The notes under the pieces are model-generated. The model searched no databases, had not been told where the DNA came from, and worked only from the letters and a program-made list of their open reading frames with translations. A DNA stretch of 64,000 bases from Gammaproteobacteria bacterium (GTDB lineage Bacteria > Pseudomonadota > Gammaproteobacteria > Steroidobacterales > Steroidobacteraceae): contig JABCZO010000019.1 in NCBI GenBank assembly GCA_013289615.1, forward strand, positions 1 to 64,000. Direction: 5' to 3'. Made by a program: the position numbers and the translations under genes. This document shows, piece by piece, positions 34,643-43,767 of the stretch. Every line of letters begins with the position of its first letter. Position 1 is the first letter of the stretch.

Positions 34643-35746
34643 ATGGCAGCCGACCCACTCGAGATAACCGGTACTGAAACGCAGCCGGCGGTCAACACCA
34701 AGCCGCTGTTCAAGCTGATGGTCGAGCGCAAGGCGTCCGACCTGTTCTTCACTTCGAACGCGCCGATCAAGATCAAGATCGAAGGCCAGATCTACCCGAT
34801 CAACAAGCAGGTATTGTCCCCGGCGGCGGTGCGTTCCATCTGCTTCGGCCTGATGACACCGCAGCAGATCGAATCACTGCAGCGCGAGCTGGAGATTGAT
34901 TTCGCGATTTCCGAGCCTGGCCTGGGGCGCTTCCGGGTCAATATCTTCTATCAGCGCGGATTTCCGGCCATGGTACTGCGCTACATCACTGCCGACATGC
35001 CGCGACTGGACTCGCTCGGACTTCCGGACTCGCTGGTAGAGCTGTCGATGCTCAAGCGCGGGCTTATCCTGCTGGTGGGCGCCACCGGCTCCGGCAAGTC
35101 GACCACCCTGGCGGCGATGATCAATTACCGCAATGAGAACGCATCGGATCATATCGTCACGATTGAGGATCCGATCGAGTTTCTGCACGCCAACAAGCGC
35201 TCGATCATCAATCAGCGCGAAGTCGGTCTTGATACCAAGAGCTACGATCGCGCGCTGCGCGGTGTGATGCGTGCCGCTCCCGACGTCATCCTGATCGGCG
35301 AGATCCGCGATCGCGAGAGCATGCAGGCCTCGATCAACCTGGCCGGCACCGGGCACCTGGTGCTGGCAACGCTGCACGCCAACAATTGCGCCGAGATGTT
35401 CGACCGCGTCATCAACATGTTCCCGCTCGACCAGCACAAGCAGGTGACGCTGGACCTGTCGCAGTACCTGCGCGCGGTGCTGGCGCAGCGGCTGGTGATG
35501 GGTATTGGCAACAAGCGGGTCGCGGCGGTTGAAGTCATGCTCAACACGCCGTATATCGCCGAACTGATCAAGCGCGGCGACGTCAGCGGCATCAAGGAAT
35601 CGATCATGCAGAGCGGCGAGAAGGAAGTGTTCAGCTTCGATAGCTCGCTGCACAAGCTCTACCAGGACGGCCGCATCAGCCTCGAGGAGGCGCTGGCGCA
35701 CGCGGACTCGCGCACCAATCTCGAGGCCAAGATCAACTTCGGCTGA
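34643..35746 (+). CDS. Third PilT/PilU-family ATPase (PilU paralog)
   Basis: The 367-residue protein has all ATPase motifs: Walker A GATGSGKST with lysine near 152, DPIEFLH, APDVILIGEIRDRESM and GTGHLVLATLHANNCAEMFD. The N-terminus has KLMVERKASDLFFTSNAP. It is closer to PilU than PilT: it ends in LEEALAHADSRTNLEAKINFG, like PilU, and lacks the AIRNLIRE motif. A tandem second pilU is uncommon. It may be a duplicate used under other conditions or a separate accessory motor. Palindrome 3 lies 39 bases after its stop. Confidence 0.88.
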   Translation: MAADPLEITGTETQPAVNTKPLFKLMVERKASDLFFTSNAPIKIKIEGQIYPINKQVLSPAAVRSICFGLMTPQQIESLQRELEIDFAISEPGLGRFRVNIFYQRGFPAMVLRYITADMPRLDSLGLPDSLVELSMLKRGLILLVGATGSGKSTTLAAMINYRNENASDHIVTIEDPIEFLHANKRSIINQREVGLDTKSYDRALRGVMRAAPDVILIGEIRDRESMQASINLAGTGHLVLATLHANNCAEMFDRVINMFPLDQHKQVTLDLSQYLRAVLAQRLVMGIGNKRVAAVEVMLNTPYIAELIKRGDVSGIKESIMQSGEKEVFSFDSSLHKLYQDGRISLEEALAHADSRTNLEAKINFG

Positions 35747-35785
35747 ACCGGCTGATTGGGCATAGCGGGAGCGTCGATCACCTAC

Positions 35786-35849
35786 GCAGATAAGGACTAC
35801 CTGGCGCGATTTTTATAATTAAAAATCGCGCCAGGTAGTCCTTATCTGC
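35786..35849. repeat. Long palindrome copy 3 (perfect 29-nt arms) between convergent operons
   Basis: The left arm 35786-35814 (starting GCAGATAAGGACTACC) is the exact reverse complement of the right arm 35821-35849. The loop is ATAATT and the tip ATTTTT/AAAAAT. It separates the pilT-pilU unit from the convergent pyrK gene, whose stop is 27 bases away, so it could serve both directions. Confidence 0.95.
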
Positions 35850-35876
35850 ATGGGGGGCCGGTTCCGCCCGCTGCGC

Positions 35877-36824
35877 TTAACCAGCCGGTTCAGCCGGAAA
35901 GATGGTGTTGGCCTCGAAGACGGGGCCGTCCACGCACACGCGTTTCATGGCGGGCCCGGCCGGTGTCTGCACGGCCACCGCGCAGCCGGCACAGCCGCCG
36001 ACCGCGCACACCATGAATTCCTCCAGCGCGACCTGGCACGGCACGCAGAACTCGCGCGCCAGGCGGGCCGTGGCGGCGAGCATCGGTGTCGGGCCGCAGG
36101 CGAAGATTTCGGTCTCGGCGAGCGCTGCCGGCGGCTGCGCGGCGAGCCAGGCGCGCGCCAGCTCGGTTACGTAGCCGTCGAAGCAGCCGGCAAAGCCTGA
36201 GAGCGTCGCCAGTCTCGAGGGCACGCCCCATTCCTCGAGCAGCGGCATGCCGGCGATCACGCCTTCGGGCACCCCTGGAATCATCAGGGTCGAGGGACGC
36301 GCGCGGAACGGGAACGCAATTTCCGAGCCCATCAGCACCAGTGGCTTCCAGGCCGCGTCGGTGCGTGTGCGCAGCAGCTCGGCCAGGAAGATCATCGGCG
36401 GAATGCCGACGCCGCCGCCGATCGCGAGGACGCGCGCTCGCTGCGGATGGGGCACGAAACCGTGCCCGATCGGACCGAGCACGCTGAGCGTCTGCTGGGG
36501 TTGCAGGCGCGCCAGGGCGCGGGTGCCGGGACCTACTACCTTGTAGAGCAGCTCGATCCAGCCGGCGGCCGAGTCGGCGCGCATGATCGACAGCGGGCGC
36601 CGCATCGGCAGATCCTCGGCGCAGCGCAGGTGCACGAAGCTACCGGGCGTAGCCTGGGACGCACAGCGCGGCGCCTGCAGTCGCAGCACATGCTGCTCGG
36701 CTTCGAGGTGCGCGTGCGAGAGCACCGGCGCCTGCTCCAGCATGATGGTGCCGCGATGTGCCCGGGGGGCGGGCTGGGTTGCGGCGCCTGTGGGCGTGCC
36801 GGCAAGCGGGGCCGGCTGGCTCAT
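35877..36824 (-). CDS. pyrK: PyrK-like dihydroorotate dehydrogenase electron-transfer subunit
   Basis: The 315-residue flavo-iron-sulfur protein has a ferredoxin-reductase fold: RRPLSIMRADSAAGWIELLY (FAD site), VLAIGGGVGIPPMIFLAELL (NAD site), FACGPTPML and the C-terminal 2Fe-2S loop CAVGGCAGCAVAV...VC. PyrK usually moves electrons from class 1B PyrD to NAD. No pyrD is adjacent, and in Pseudomonas this place holds a pyrC-like gene, so the partner is uncertain. Its start overlaps the pyrB stop by 4 bases. The N-terminal 25 residues are Ala/Pro-rich. Confidence 0.85.
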   Translation of the reverse strand: MSQPAPLAGTPTGAATQPAPRAHRGTIMLEQAPVLSHAHLEAEQHVLRLQAPRCASQATPGSFVHLRCAEDLPMRRPLSIMRADSAAGWIELLYKVVGPGTRALARLQPQQTLSVLGPIGHGFVPHPQRARVLAIGGGVGIPPMIFLAELLRTRTDAAWKPLVLMGSEIAFPFRARPSTLMIPGVPEGVIAGMPLLEEWGVPSRLATLSGFAGCFDGYVTELARAWLAAQPPAALAETEIFACGPTPMLAATARLAREFCVPCQVALEEFMVCAVGGCAGCAVAVQTPAGPAMKRVCVDGPVFEANTIFPAEPAG

Positions 36825-37774
36825 GACGACAATCTGCTTGCAACGGTCTCGAGCACCGCCATGCGAACCGCGACGCCGTTACTGACCTGCGAGCGGATCA
36901 CCGACTGCGGCCCATCGGCGATGTCGGATGCGATCTCGATGCCGCGGTTCATCGGCTGCGGGTGCATCACGATGGCGTCGGGGCGCGCGCGCGCCAGGCG
37001 CGCCGGCGTGAGCCCGTAGCGGAGGAAATATTCCTCGCCGTCGGGGATCGCGGTTTCCGCAAAGCGCTCCTTCTGGATCCGCAGCATCATGATGACATCG
37101 ACGCCTTCCAGTCCCCGCTCGAGCGTCTCGAAGCGCGGGCAGCCGACAAATTCATGCGCTTCGGGCATCAGCGCCGGCGGCGCCACGATGCGGATCTCGT
37201 GTGCCTGCAGGATCCGCAACACCTGGTAGGCCGAGCGCGCGACGCGCGAGTGGCGGATGTCGCCGACGATGGCGATGGACAGCGGCTCGATGCTGCCCTT
37301 GTGCTGACGGATGGTGAGCGCATCGAGCAGGCCCTGGGTCGGATGCGACAGGTGGGCCTCGCCGGCCGACAGCACGCTGACCCCCGCGGCGACGTGCGAG
37401 GACACGTGCGCGAGCACGCCGGGCTCGGCATCGCGGATCACGAACACGTCGAAGTGCAGGGCCTGCAGCGTGAAGATCGTGTCGAGCATGCTCTCGCCCT
37501 TGACGCGCGAGGACAGCTGCACCTCGAGATTGACCACCTCGGCACCGAGCCGCCGGCCCGCAAGTTCAAATGACACGCGCGTGCGCGTGGACGGTTCGGT
37601 GAATAAATTCGCTATGGTGACTCCCTGCAGCGAGCGGCCGGTCGGAGGCCGCTCACCGATGGCGCGGGCGAAGTGCTGGGAGCGCAGCAGCAGCGACTCG
37701 ATTTCGTCGCGCCGCAGAGTCTCCAGGGTGATCAGGTGACGCAGGGAGCCGTCGGCGCGCCTTTGCTCAATCAT
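36821..37774 (-). CDS. pyrB: PyrB, aspartate carbamoyltransferase catalytic chain
   Basis: The 317-residue enzyme makes carbamoyl-aspartate in pyrimidine synthesis. STRTRVSFELA is the carbamoyl-phosphate site; HPTQGLLDALT and MHPQPMNRGIEI are further active-site motifs. The ATG at 37774 has a GAAGG site at eight bases and overlaps the ruvX stop; GTG at 37789 is the alternative. No pyrI is present. The length fits the class B enzymes found with PyrC-like partners. Confidence 0.95.
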   Translation of the reverse strand: MIEQRRADGSLRHLITLETLRRDEIESLLLRSQHFARAIGERPPTGRSLQGVTIANLFTEPSTRTRVSFELAGRRLGAEVVNLEVQLSSRVKGESMLDTIFTLQALHFDVFVIRDAEPGVLAHVSSHVAAGVSVLSAGEAHLSHPTQGLLDALTIRQHKGSIEPLSIAIVGDIRHSRVARSAYQVLRILQAHEIRIVAPPALMPEAHEFVGCPRFETLERGLEGVDVIMMLRIQKERFAETAIPDGEEYFLRYGLTPARLARARPDAIVMHPQPMNRGIEIASDIADGPQSVIRSQVSNGVAVRMAVLETVASRLSS

Positions 37775-38219
37775 CAATGCGACCTTCACCTCTCAGCCAG
37801 CGTTCGAGAATGATAGCGGCTGCGGCGCTGTCGATGTCAGCATGTTGCACCCGCCGGCGGCGCTGGCCGCTGGCGCGCTGGCTGCGCAGTTCGGCGGCGG
37901 CCTCGATCGAAGAGGCGTATTCGTCGGTGCGCTGCACCGGGCGCCGGGCGCGCGCGGCCAAGGCTGCGGCGAACTGATCGGCGCGCTCGCCGAGTTCGCC
38001 GGGCGAGCCGTCGGCATGACGCGGACTGCCGACCACCAGCAGGTCGGGCTGGTACTGCTGCAGCAGCCGCTCGATGGCGCTCCAGTCGATGCCGCGATCG
38101 GTCACATGGACGGCGCTACGGGGGGCGGCGGCATTACTGATGGTATCGCCGCAGGCGACACCAATGCGCCGCAGACCGAAATCGAAGGCCAGGACGATCC
38201 GGGCTCGCGCCTCAGGCAT
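37767..38219 (-). CDS. ruvX: RuvX/YqgF, putative pre-16S rRNA nuclease
   Basis: The 150-residue RNase H-fold protein has VLAFDFGLRRIGVACGD, LLVVGSPRHADGSPGE, RTDEYASSIEA and DIDSAAAAIILERWL. These carry the acidic catalytic residues near 11, 92-94 and 130. It trims the 16S rRNA 5' end and was once proposed as a Holliday-junction resolvase. The start at 38219 is inside the end of yqgE (8-base overlap). The longer frame upstream is not credible. Confidence 0.92.
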   Translation of the reverse strand: MPEARARIVLAFDFGLRRIGVACGDTISNAAAPRSAVHVTDRGIDWSAIERLLQQYQPDLLVVGSPRHADGSPGELGERADQFAAALAARARRPVQRTDEYASSIEAAAELRSQRASGQRRRRVQHADIDSAAAAIILERWLRGEGRIDD

Positions 38220-38775
38220 GTCCGGCGGTGAAACTGACCCGCGAACTGTCCACGCCCAGCAGCTGCCAGGCTGCCTGCCAGCGATCTTCGAACGGCAGTT
38301 CGAACACGATGCGCTCGTCGATCGGCAGGCACAGCCAGGCGTTATCGAGCATTTCGCGCTCGAGCTGTCCGGCGTCCCAGCCGGCATAGCCCAGCGCTAC
38401 GAAGGCGCCATGCGGGCCTTCGCCGCGCGCAATCGCCGCCAGCACGTCGCGCGACGTCGTCACCTGAACGTTATCGGAGATGCGGTGAGTCGAATCCCAG
38501 GAACCGCCAGGCCGGTGCAGCACGAAGCCGCGATCGGTGTGGACCGGGCCGCCACGCAAAACCGGTTGCTCGCTGATACCGATGTCGGACGGCTCGAGCT
38601 TCATCTGCGCCATCACGTCGCCAAGCTTCATGCCCATCGGTTTGTTGAGCACAATGCCCAGCGCGCCGCGATCGCTGTGTTCGCATACCAGCGCAACCGT
38701 CTGGGCGAAGTTGCCGTCCGACAGGGAGGGCATCGCAATCAGCAGGTGATTGGCTAACGAATCAGTAGTGCCCAT
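38212..38775 (-). CDS. yqgE: YqgE, UPF0301/DUF179 family protein
   Basis: The 187-residue protein covers the whole UPF0301 family: NHLLIAMPSLSDGNFAQTVALVC at the start, GALGIVLNKPMGM, LRGGPVHTDRGFVLH and VALGYAGWDAGQLERE. Function is unknown, and the tight coupling to ruvX is widely conserved. The start at 38775 matches the family; longer starts add unrelated residues. Confidence 0.92.
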   Translation of the reverse strand: MGTTDSLANHLLIAMPSLSDGNFAQTVALVCEHSDRGALGIVLNKPMGMKLGDVMAQMKLEPSDIGISEQPVLRGGPVHTDRGFVLHRPGGSWDSTHRISDNVQVTTSRDVLAAIARGEGPHGAFVALGYAGWDAGQLEREMLDNAWLCLPIDERIVFELPFEDRWQAAWQLLGVDSSRVSFTAGHA

Positions 38776-38807
38776 GCATCGCAGTATGCGGGCGACACCG
38801 CACGCTC

Positions 38808-39743
38808 TCAAGGTCCCGATCGAGTATCTGACGATACGGTCACAGCCCCGGATTGCAGGCCCCCGGCGACGAAATCCCATTGATAAGCAAAGCGCAATTG
38901 CGAGTAGTCGGCGGACAGGTCGGGCGGAAAGGGTTCGAACGGACTGGCGAGCTTCAAAATTGTGAGCGCCGCCTCATCGAGGGCGCCCGACCCGCTGCTG
39001 CGCCGCACATTCGCCTGGCGCAGGCGGCCGTTGGCGGCAATTTCGACTTCAACCACCGGACTGCCCGACAGGCCGGCGTTGCGGACGGCAGAGGGCAGAT
39101 TCAAGTTACCGACGCGCTCCACCTTGCGCTTCCAGGCCATCAGATAGGGCGCCAGCCGTGCGGCGCGTGTGTCGGGGGTTACCCAGTGCTCGCCATTGGC
39201 CTTGCCCCGCAGCAGCAACTCGACCGCATCCCCGTGGCCGCTGCGCGGCTCGCCGGGCGTATCGCCGGTCAATTCAGGTAACGCGGCGGCGGCCGGTGCT
39301 GCCGCGTCGCCAAAGTAGCGAATGTCGGAACTGGGTGCGCTGCTGGCGAGCACTGGCTTGTCCATGGGGTTGGCGCCGGCGGAGTTGCCGCCGGCCTGGC
39401 TTGCGTCCGGGCGCACAGCGGGCGCACCGCGGCTGGCGGGGCTCGCGGACGGCAGCGGCTCGGTGATGTTACCGCTGCCGGACTGGGTGCGCTGCGCGAG
39501 GTAGACGGCCTGCTCGTTGGATTGCGCTTCCGGCACTTCGTTCGTGACCAGCAGCACATCGAGCTGCGGCGTATCACTGCCGCCGCTGCGCCCTGCGGCG
39601 GCGAAAGTCAGTCCGAGGATCACGATTGCATGCAGCAGTGCCGCCAGGAACAGCATGGCGGTCAGCCGTTCGGCGACCGGAGCGCGGCCCTCACGCAGCG
39701 GAGGAGCCCGCGTGGCTGGCTTGAGCTGAGTTACGGCCGACAC
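38808..39743 (-). CDS. tonB: TonB-family energy transducer (TonB C-terminal domain)
   Basis: The 311-residue protein has an N-terminal membrane anchor near 28-50 (LTAMLFLAALLHAIVILGLT), a long flexible Ser/Ala/Pro-rich periplasmic part, and a TonB C-terminal domain near 215-285 (SGSPVVEVEIAANGRLRQAN and LDEAALTILKLASPFEPFP). The order gshB-tonB-yqgE-ruvX matches Pseudomonas, where the TonB3 protein here affects twitching motility; that role is an inference. It could energise TonB-dependent uptake such as BtuB, but no exbBD is close. Confidence 0.87.
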   Translation of the reverse strand: MSAVTQLKPATRAPPLREGRAPVAERLTAMLFLAALLHAIVILGLTFAAAGRSGGSDTPQLDVLLVTNEVPEAQSNEQAVYLAQRTQSGSGNITEPLPSASPASRGAPAVRPDASQAGGNSAGANPMDKPVLASSAPSSDIRYFGDAAAPAAAALPELTGDTPGEPRSGHGDAVELLLRGKANGEHWVTPDTRAARLAPYLMAWKRKVERVGNLNLPSAVRNAGLSGSPVVEVEIAANGRLRQANVRRSSGSGALDEAALTILKLASPFEPFPPDLSADYSQLRFAYQWDFVAGGLQSGAVTVSSDTRSGP

Positions 39744-39774
39744 GCCGACGAGTATAGCCGCCGCCCGGCGGCTG

Positions 39775-40743
39775 TCAGCGCGACCGGGTCGACAGCCGGT
39801 GCTCGATGGCGCTCATCAGCAGCCCTGCGATGTCGAGATTGAACTGGCGGTCGAGCTCGCGTACGCCGGTGGGACTGGTAACGTTGATCTCGGTGACATA
39901 ACCGCCGATCACATCCAGGCCGGCGAACAGCACACCGGCGTCCCTCAGGGCAGGACCGATCTGCTGGCACAGCCACTGATCGCGCGGGTTGAGCGGCCGG
40001 CCGACGCCGGTGGCGCCGGCGGCGAGATTGCCGCGGTTGTCGTGCGCGGATGGAACGCGCGCCAGCGCATACGGTACCGGTTCGCCGTCGATCAGCAGCA
40101 CGCGCGCGTCGCCGCCGACCACGATATCGGGCAGGTACTTCTGCACCATCGCGAAACGACGGCCCTCTTCGGTAAGCGTTTCAAACACGACGCTCGAATT
40201 CTTGTCGCCCGGCTCGAGCACGAAGATCGAATGCCCGCCCATGCTGTGCAGCGGCTTGACGACGATCTTGCCGTGGGCGCGCGCGAACGCTGCCATCTCG
40301 AGCATGTCGCGCGTCACCAGGGTCGGCGCACAGCATTGCGGAAACCAGGCGGTGTAGACCTTCTCGTTCATGTCGCGCAGTGCGCGTGGCCGATTCACCA
40401 CAACTGCCCCGGCGCTCTCGGCACGCTCGAGTATGTAGGTCAGATACACGAATTCGATATCAAAAGGGGGATCCTTGCGCATCAGGATCACGTCGAAGCC
40501 GCCCAGGGGCTGCACGCTCGGCGGCCCGAGCGTGTGCCAGAGCTGCGCATCGGGCCGCACCGACAGTGGCCGCACGCTGCCCTCGGCCACACCGTCGCGC
40601 AGCCGCAGGTCGGGCGGCGTCAGGTAGCTCAACGCCCAGCCGCGGGCCTGCGCCGCCAGCAGCATCGCCAGCGTGGTGTCCTTGGCGAACTTGATATGCT
40701 CGATCGGGTCCATCACCACGGCGAGGCGTACAGTGCTGCCCAT
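39775..40743 (-). CDS. gshB: GshB, glutathione synthetase
   Basis: The 322-residue ATP-grasp enzyme joins gamma-glutamylcysteine and glycine. DVILMRKDPPFDIEFVYLTY, IVVKPLHSMGGHSIFVLEPGD, MVQKYLPDIVVGGDARVLL and INVTSPTGVREL, each cut by turns, define it. AAGGAG sits just before the start at 40743. It heads the minus-strand unit gshB-tonB-yqgE-ruvX-pyrB-pyrK and is divergent from pilG. Confidence 0.96.
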   Translation of the reverse strand: MGSTVRLAVVMDPIEHIKFAKDTTLAMLLAAQARGWALSYLTPPDLRLRDGVAEGSVRPLSVRPDAQLWHTLGPPSVQPLGGFDVILMRKDPPFDIEFVYLTYILERAESAGAVVVNRPRALRDMNEKVYTAWFPQCCAPTLVTRDMLEMAAFARAHGKIVVKPLHSMGGHSIFVLEPGDKNSSVVFETLTEEGRRFAMVQKYLPDIVVGGDARVLLIDGEPVPYALARVPSAHDNRGNLAAGATGVGRPLNPRDQWLCQQIGPALRDAGVLFAGLDVIGGYVTEINVTSPTGVRELDRQFNLDIAGLLMSAIEHRLSTRSR

Positions 40744-40969
40744 CAGTGCTCCTTTGAAGCCAAAACCCGCGCTTGAGCGTACACGGGAACCAACGCCTTC
40801 AGATTATGTTCCGGCAAGCGCTTTCGGGCTCTCAGAAACGTGACGGAGCCGGCATAGCCGGGGGTGTGCCGATATGTTAAAACACGATGCTAATTACATG
40901 CACGTAAGGGTATCGGCTGCAGGGGTTCTCAGGCCCTGAAATGTCCGGCTCTCCCGGAGGTTTTTGAGC

Positions 40970-41398
40970 ATGGGATCGACGACAGAAGAGCGGGCTGGGC
41001 CGGCCACGCCAAGCGGCGGCTCGACGCTCAAGGGTCTCAAGGTCCTGGTGATCGACGATAGCAAGACCATCCGGCGCACGGCGGAGACGCTGCTGGCCAA
41101 GGAGGGCTGCGAGGTGTTCACCGCCGTAGACGGCTTCGATGCGCTCGCCAAGATCGCCGATCATCAGCCGGACATCGTGTTCGTCGATATCATGATGCCG
41201 CGGCTCGATGGCTATCAGACCTGTGCGCTGATCAAGCACAACAAGGTGTTCCGCTCCATTCCGGTGATCATGCTGTCCTCCAAGGACGGCCTGTTCGATC
41301 GTGCCCGTGGACGCATCGTCGGGTCGGAGCACTACCTGACCAAGCCATTCACCAAGGACGAGCTGCTTGGCGCGATCGAGTCGCACGTCGGGAGATGA
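40970..41398 (+). CDS. pilG: PilG, CheY-like response regulator of the Chp system
   Basis: The 142-residue single receiver domain has LKVLVIDDSKTIRRTAE with the acidic pair, VFVDIMMPRLDGY with the phospho-aspartate near 73, and the invariant TKPF lysine. An extra 20-residue N-terminal tail is typical of PilG. It receives phosphate from ChpA and stimulates pilus extension in Pseudomonas. CGGAGG lies nine bases before ATG 40970, so the TTG at 40964 is unlikely. Confidence 0.95.
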   Translation: MGSTTEERAGPATPSGGSTLKGLKVLVIDDSKTIRRTAETLLAKEGCEVFTAVDGFDALAKIADHQPDIVFVDIMMPRLDGYQTCALIKHNKVFRSIPVIMLSSKDGLFDRARGRIVGSEHYLTKPFTKDELLGAIESHVGR

Positions 41399-41401
41399 AG
41401 C

Positions 41402-41767
41402 ATGGCACTAATCCTCATCGTCGATGATTCGCCGACCGAAGTTCACGTGATGCAAAAGGCGCTGGAGCGCCACGGCTACCGTACCGCCTGGGCCAGCGAC
41501 GGCGCCGAAGCCATCCGGCTGGCGCGGCAGATGCATCCGGACCTGATCTTCATGGATATCGTGATGCCGGGAATCAACGGCTACCAGGCCACCCGTACGC
41601 TGCTGAACGATCCCGACACCAGCGCGATACCGATCGTCATGGTGACGTCGAAAGGGCATGAGGCTGATCGCGTCTGGGGACTACGGCAGGGCGCGGTCGA
41701 CTATCTGATCAAGCCGGTGTCGCCCGACCAACTGGTCGAGAAGGCACAGGCGACGCTTGCCGCCTGA
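41402..41767 (+). CDS. pilH: PilH, CheY-like response regulator of the Chp system
   Basis: The 121-residue receiver has LILIVDDSPTEVHVMQKALE, FMDIVMPGINGYQATRTLL with the phospho-aspartate near 52, and YLIKPVSPDQL. In Pseudomonas PilH counteracts PilG and favours retraction, acting as a phosphate sink. It is three bases after pilG and its stop abuts the pilI start. Confidence 0.95.
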   Translation: MALILIVDDSPTEVHVMQKALERHGYRTAWASDGAEAIRLARQMHPDLIFMDIVMPGINGYQATRTLLNDPDTSAIPIVMVTSKGHEADRVWGLRQGAVDYLIKPVSPDQLVEKAQATLAA

Positions 41768-41768
41768 C

Positions 41769-42332
41769 ATGCAGGAGGCAGTAGCGCTCAAGAGCCTGCG
41801 CGATCGGCCGTTCGAGCTTCTGGCCGAGCTCGAACGCCGTGGTCGTGCCGTGACCGCCAGTGCCGCCACCGATGCCGAGAAGGTCGGCGAGTGGGTGGGA
41901 GTGGCGCTGCGTATGGCCGGGGAGCTTTATCTGGTGGCACGCGAAGAAGCGCGCGAGGTGCTTGGTGTGCCGGCACAGCTCACGCGCGTACCTGGCGCCA
42001 AGAGCTGGATTCTCGGCCTCGCCAATGTGCGCGGCCAGCTGCTGCCGATCATCGACCTGCGTGCCTATCTGGGCAGCGGCCCGACGCCCAATGCGCGCGC
42101 CTCGCGCGTCATCGTGGTCAATCATCGCGACATTCCGGCCGGCCTGGTGGTCGATGAGGTGCTCGGTTTCCGGCGCTTCGCCGACGCCGAGTTCACCGCC
42201 GACGTGCCGCCCACGATCGTGCGCTGCGATCGCTACATCGCCGGCTCGTTCCGGCGCGGCAACGAACAATGGCCGGTGCTCGGCCTGCGCGCCCTGGTCG
42301 AAGACCCGAGCTTCAGCGAGGCCAGTGCATGA
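41769..42332 (+). CDS. pilI: PilI, CheW-like coupling protein
   Basis: The 187-residue protein has one CheW domain near 45-180: [38 protein letters not shown] and [21 protein letters not shown] in parts. It links PilJ to ChpA. The start at 41769 is nearly fused to the pilH stop, and its TGA overlaps the ATG of pilJ. Confidence 0.93.
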   Translation: MQEAVALKSLRDRPFELLAELERRGRAVTASAATDAEKVGEWVGVALRMAGELYLVAREEAREVLGVPAQLTRVPGAKSWILGLANVRGQLLPIIDLRAYLGSGPTPNARASRVIVVNHRDIPAGLVVDEVLGFRRFADAEFTADVPPTIVRCDRYIAGSFRRGNEQWPVLGLRALVEDPSFSEASA

Positions 42333-43735
42333 GTCGAGCCGAGGCTTCGATGCGCGTGCGCCGGCCGCAGCGGCTGGCGATGATCGCCGGCGTACTGGTG
42401 GTGCTGGCGGCGATCGGCAGCGTGATCGTGCCGCAGCTGCGCATGTCGCCGGCGTTGCTGGCGGTGCCGGCGCTGCTGGGGCTGCTGGCGCTGGTGCCGA
42501 TCGCAATGCTGTTCGCGCATCTGCGCGTGGCCGCCGAGAGCGCCGCACAGGCACGGCGCGTGGCCGAGACGCAGCGCATCGAGACCGAACGCAATCAACA
42601 GGCCATCATGCGCCTGCTGGACGAGATGTCGAACCTCGCCGAGGGCGACCTGACCGTGCAGGCGACCGTCACCGAAGACATTACCGGGGCGATCGCCGAT
42701 TCGGTCAACTACGCGGTCGAGGCGCTGCGAAAGCTGGTGACGACCATCAGCCAGTCCGGCATCCAGCTCGACGGCGCGGCGCGCCAGACGCAGGCGCTGG
42801 CCTCGCACCTGGCGCGCGCCAGCAACGCGCAGTCGAAGCAGATCGGCTCGGCCACCGAGTCGATCGGGGCCATGGCCTCATCGATCGAGGAAGTCTCGGG
42901 CAATGCCGAGCGCGGCGCCGATGTGGCGCGGCATTCGGTCGACGTGGCGCACAAGGGCGGCGATGCCGTGCGGCGCACCATCGATGGCATGAACATGATC
43001 CGTGAGACCATCCAGGAGACCAGCAAGCGCATCAAGCGCCTGGGCGAGAGCTCGCAGGAGATCGGCAACATCGTCGAACTGATCAGCGATATCGCCGAGC
43101 AGACCAACATCCTGGCGCTCAATGCCTCTATCCAGGCATCCATGGCGGGGGAGGCCGGCCGCGGCTTCGCGGTGGTGGCCGACGAGGTGCAGCGCCTGGC
43201 GGAACGCGCCGCCAACGCCACCAAGCAGATCGAGGTACTGGTACGCACCATTCAGACCGATACTAACGAGGCGGTGGTGTCGATGGAGCGCAGCACCACC
43301 GATGTGGTCGGCGGGGCGCTGCTGGCGGAGAATGCCGGTGCCGCGCTGCAGGAGATCGAGCAGGTGTCCAATCAGATCGCCAGTCTGGTGCAGAACATTT
43401 CCGCCAGCGCGCGCAGCCAGTCCACCGCGGCACAGAACATCGCGCGCAACATGCAGGTGCTGCGCGAGATCAGCGCGCAGTCGGCCGATTCCACCAGCGC
43501 CACCTCGCACGCGATCGCCAAGCTTGCCGATCTGTCGGCGTCATTGCGCAAGTCGATCACCGGATTTCGCCTGCCCGGCGGCGGCACTGATATGAGCGGC
43601 CGGCATCGTACCCTGCCGGATCAGGCAGCGACCCAGAACTCGAAGTCAGGAGTAACCGGTGTATCCGCCCCGGCGTCAGCCAATGCCACGGGCGGCTTTG
43701 CCAACCCAAAGGTCAAGGTGCTCGGCGGCTCCTGA
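42329..43735 (+). CDS. pilJ: PilJ-type methyl-accepting chemoreceptor lacking the periplasmic domain
   Basis: The 468-residue receptor has two closely spaced membrane helices (about 16-38 and 42-66) with only a few residues between them. A HAMP-like region and the MCP signalling domain follow. Its hairpin tip [20 protein letters not shown] lies near 255-275, followed by [19 protein letters not shown]. Pseudomonas PilJ is about 680 residues and has a large periplasmic PilJ_N region that senses PilA; here it is missing. Signals must come through the membrane or from inside. It starts within the pilI stop (ATGA). Confidence 0.9.
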   Translation: MSRAEASMRVRRPQRLAMIAGVLVVLAAIGSVIVPQLRMSPALLAVPALLGLLALVPIAMLFAHLRVAAESAAQARRVAETQRIETERNQQAIMRLLDEMSNLAEGDLTVQATVTEDITGAIADSVNYAVEALRKLVTTISQSGIQLDGAARQTQALASHLARASNAQSKQIGSATESIGAMASSIEEVSGNAERGADVARHSVDVAHKGGDAVRRTIDGMNMIRETIQETSKRIKRLGESSQEIGNIVELISDIAEQTNILALNASIQASMAGEAGRGFAVVADEVQRLAERAANATKQIEVLVRTIQTDTNEAVVSMERSTTDVVGGALLAENAGAALQEIEQVSNQIASLVQNISASARSQSTAAQNIARNMQVLREISAQSADSTSATSHAIAKLADLSASLRKSITGFRLPGGGTDMSGRHRTLPDQAATQNSKSGVTGVSAPASANATGGFANPKVKVLGGS

Positions 43736-43767
43736 AGCAGCGTCCGGGCAGCCAATGAACATGCAGC

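Noticed and set aside
35786-35849. Reading the palindromes as integron attC sites or CRISPR repeats
   Set aside because: They have no attC core sites, no integrase nearby, no gene cassettes and no regular spacing.
38925-38945. GGTTCGAAC, a tRNA T-loop-like string
   Set aside because: It lies within the tonB coding sequence and no cloverleaf can be formed around it.
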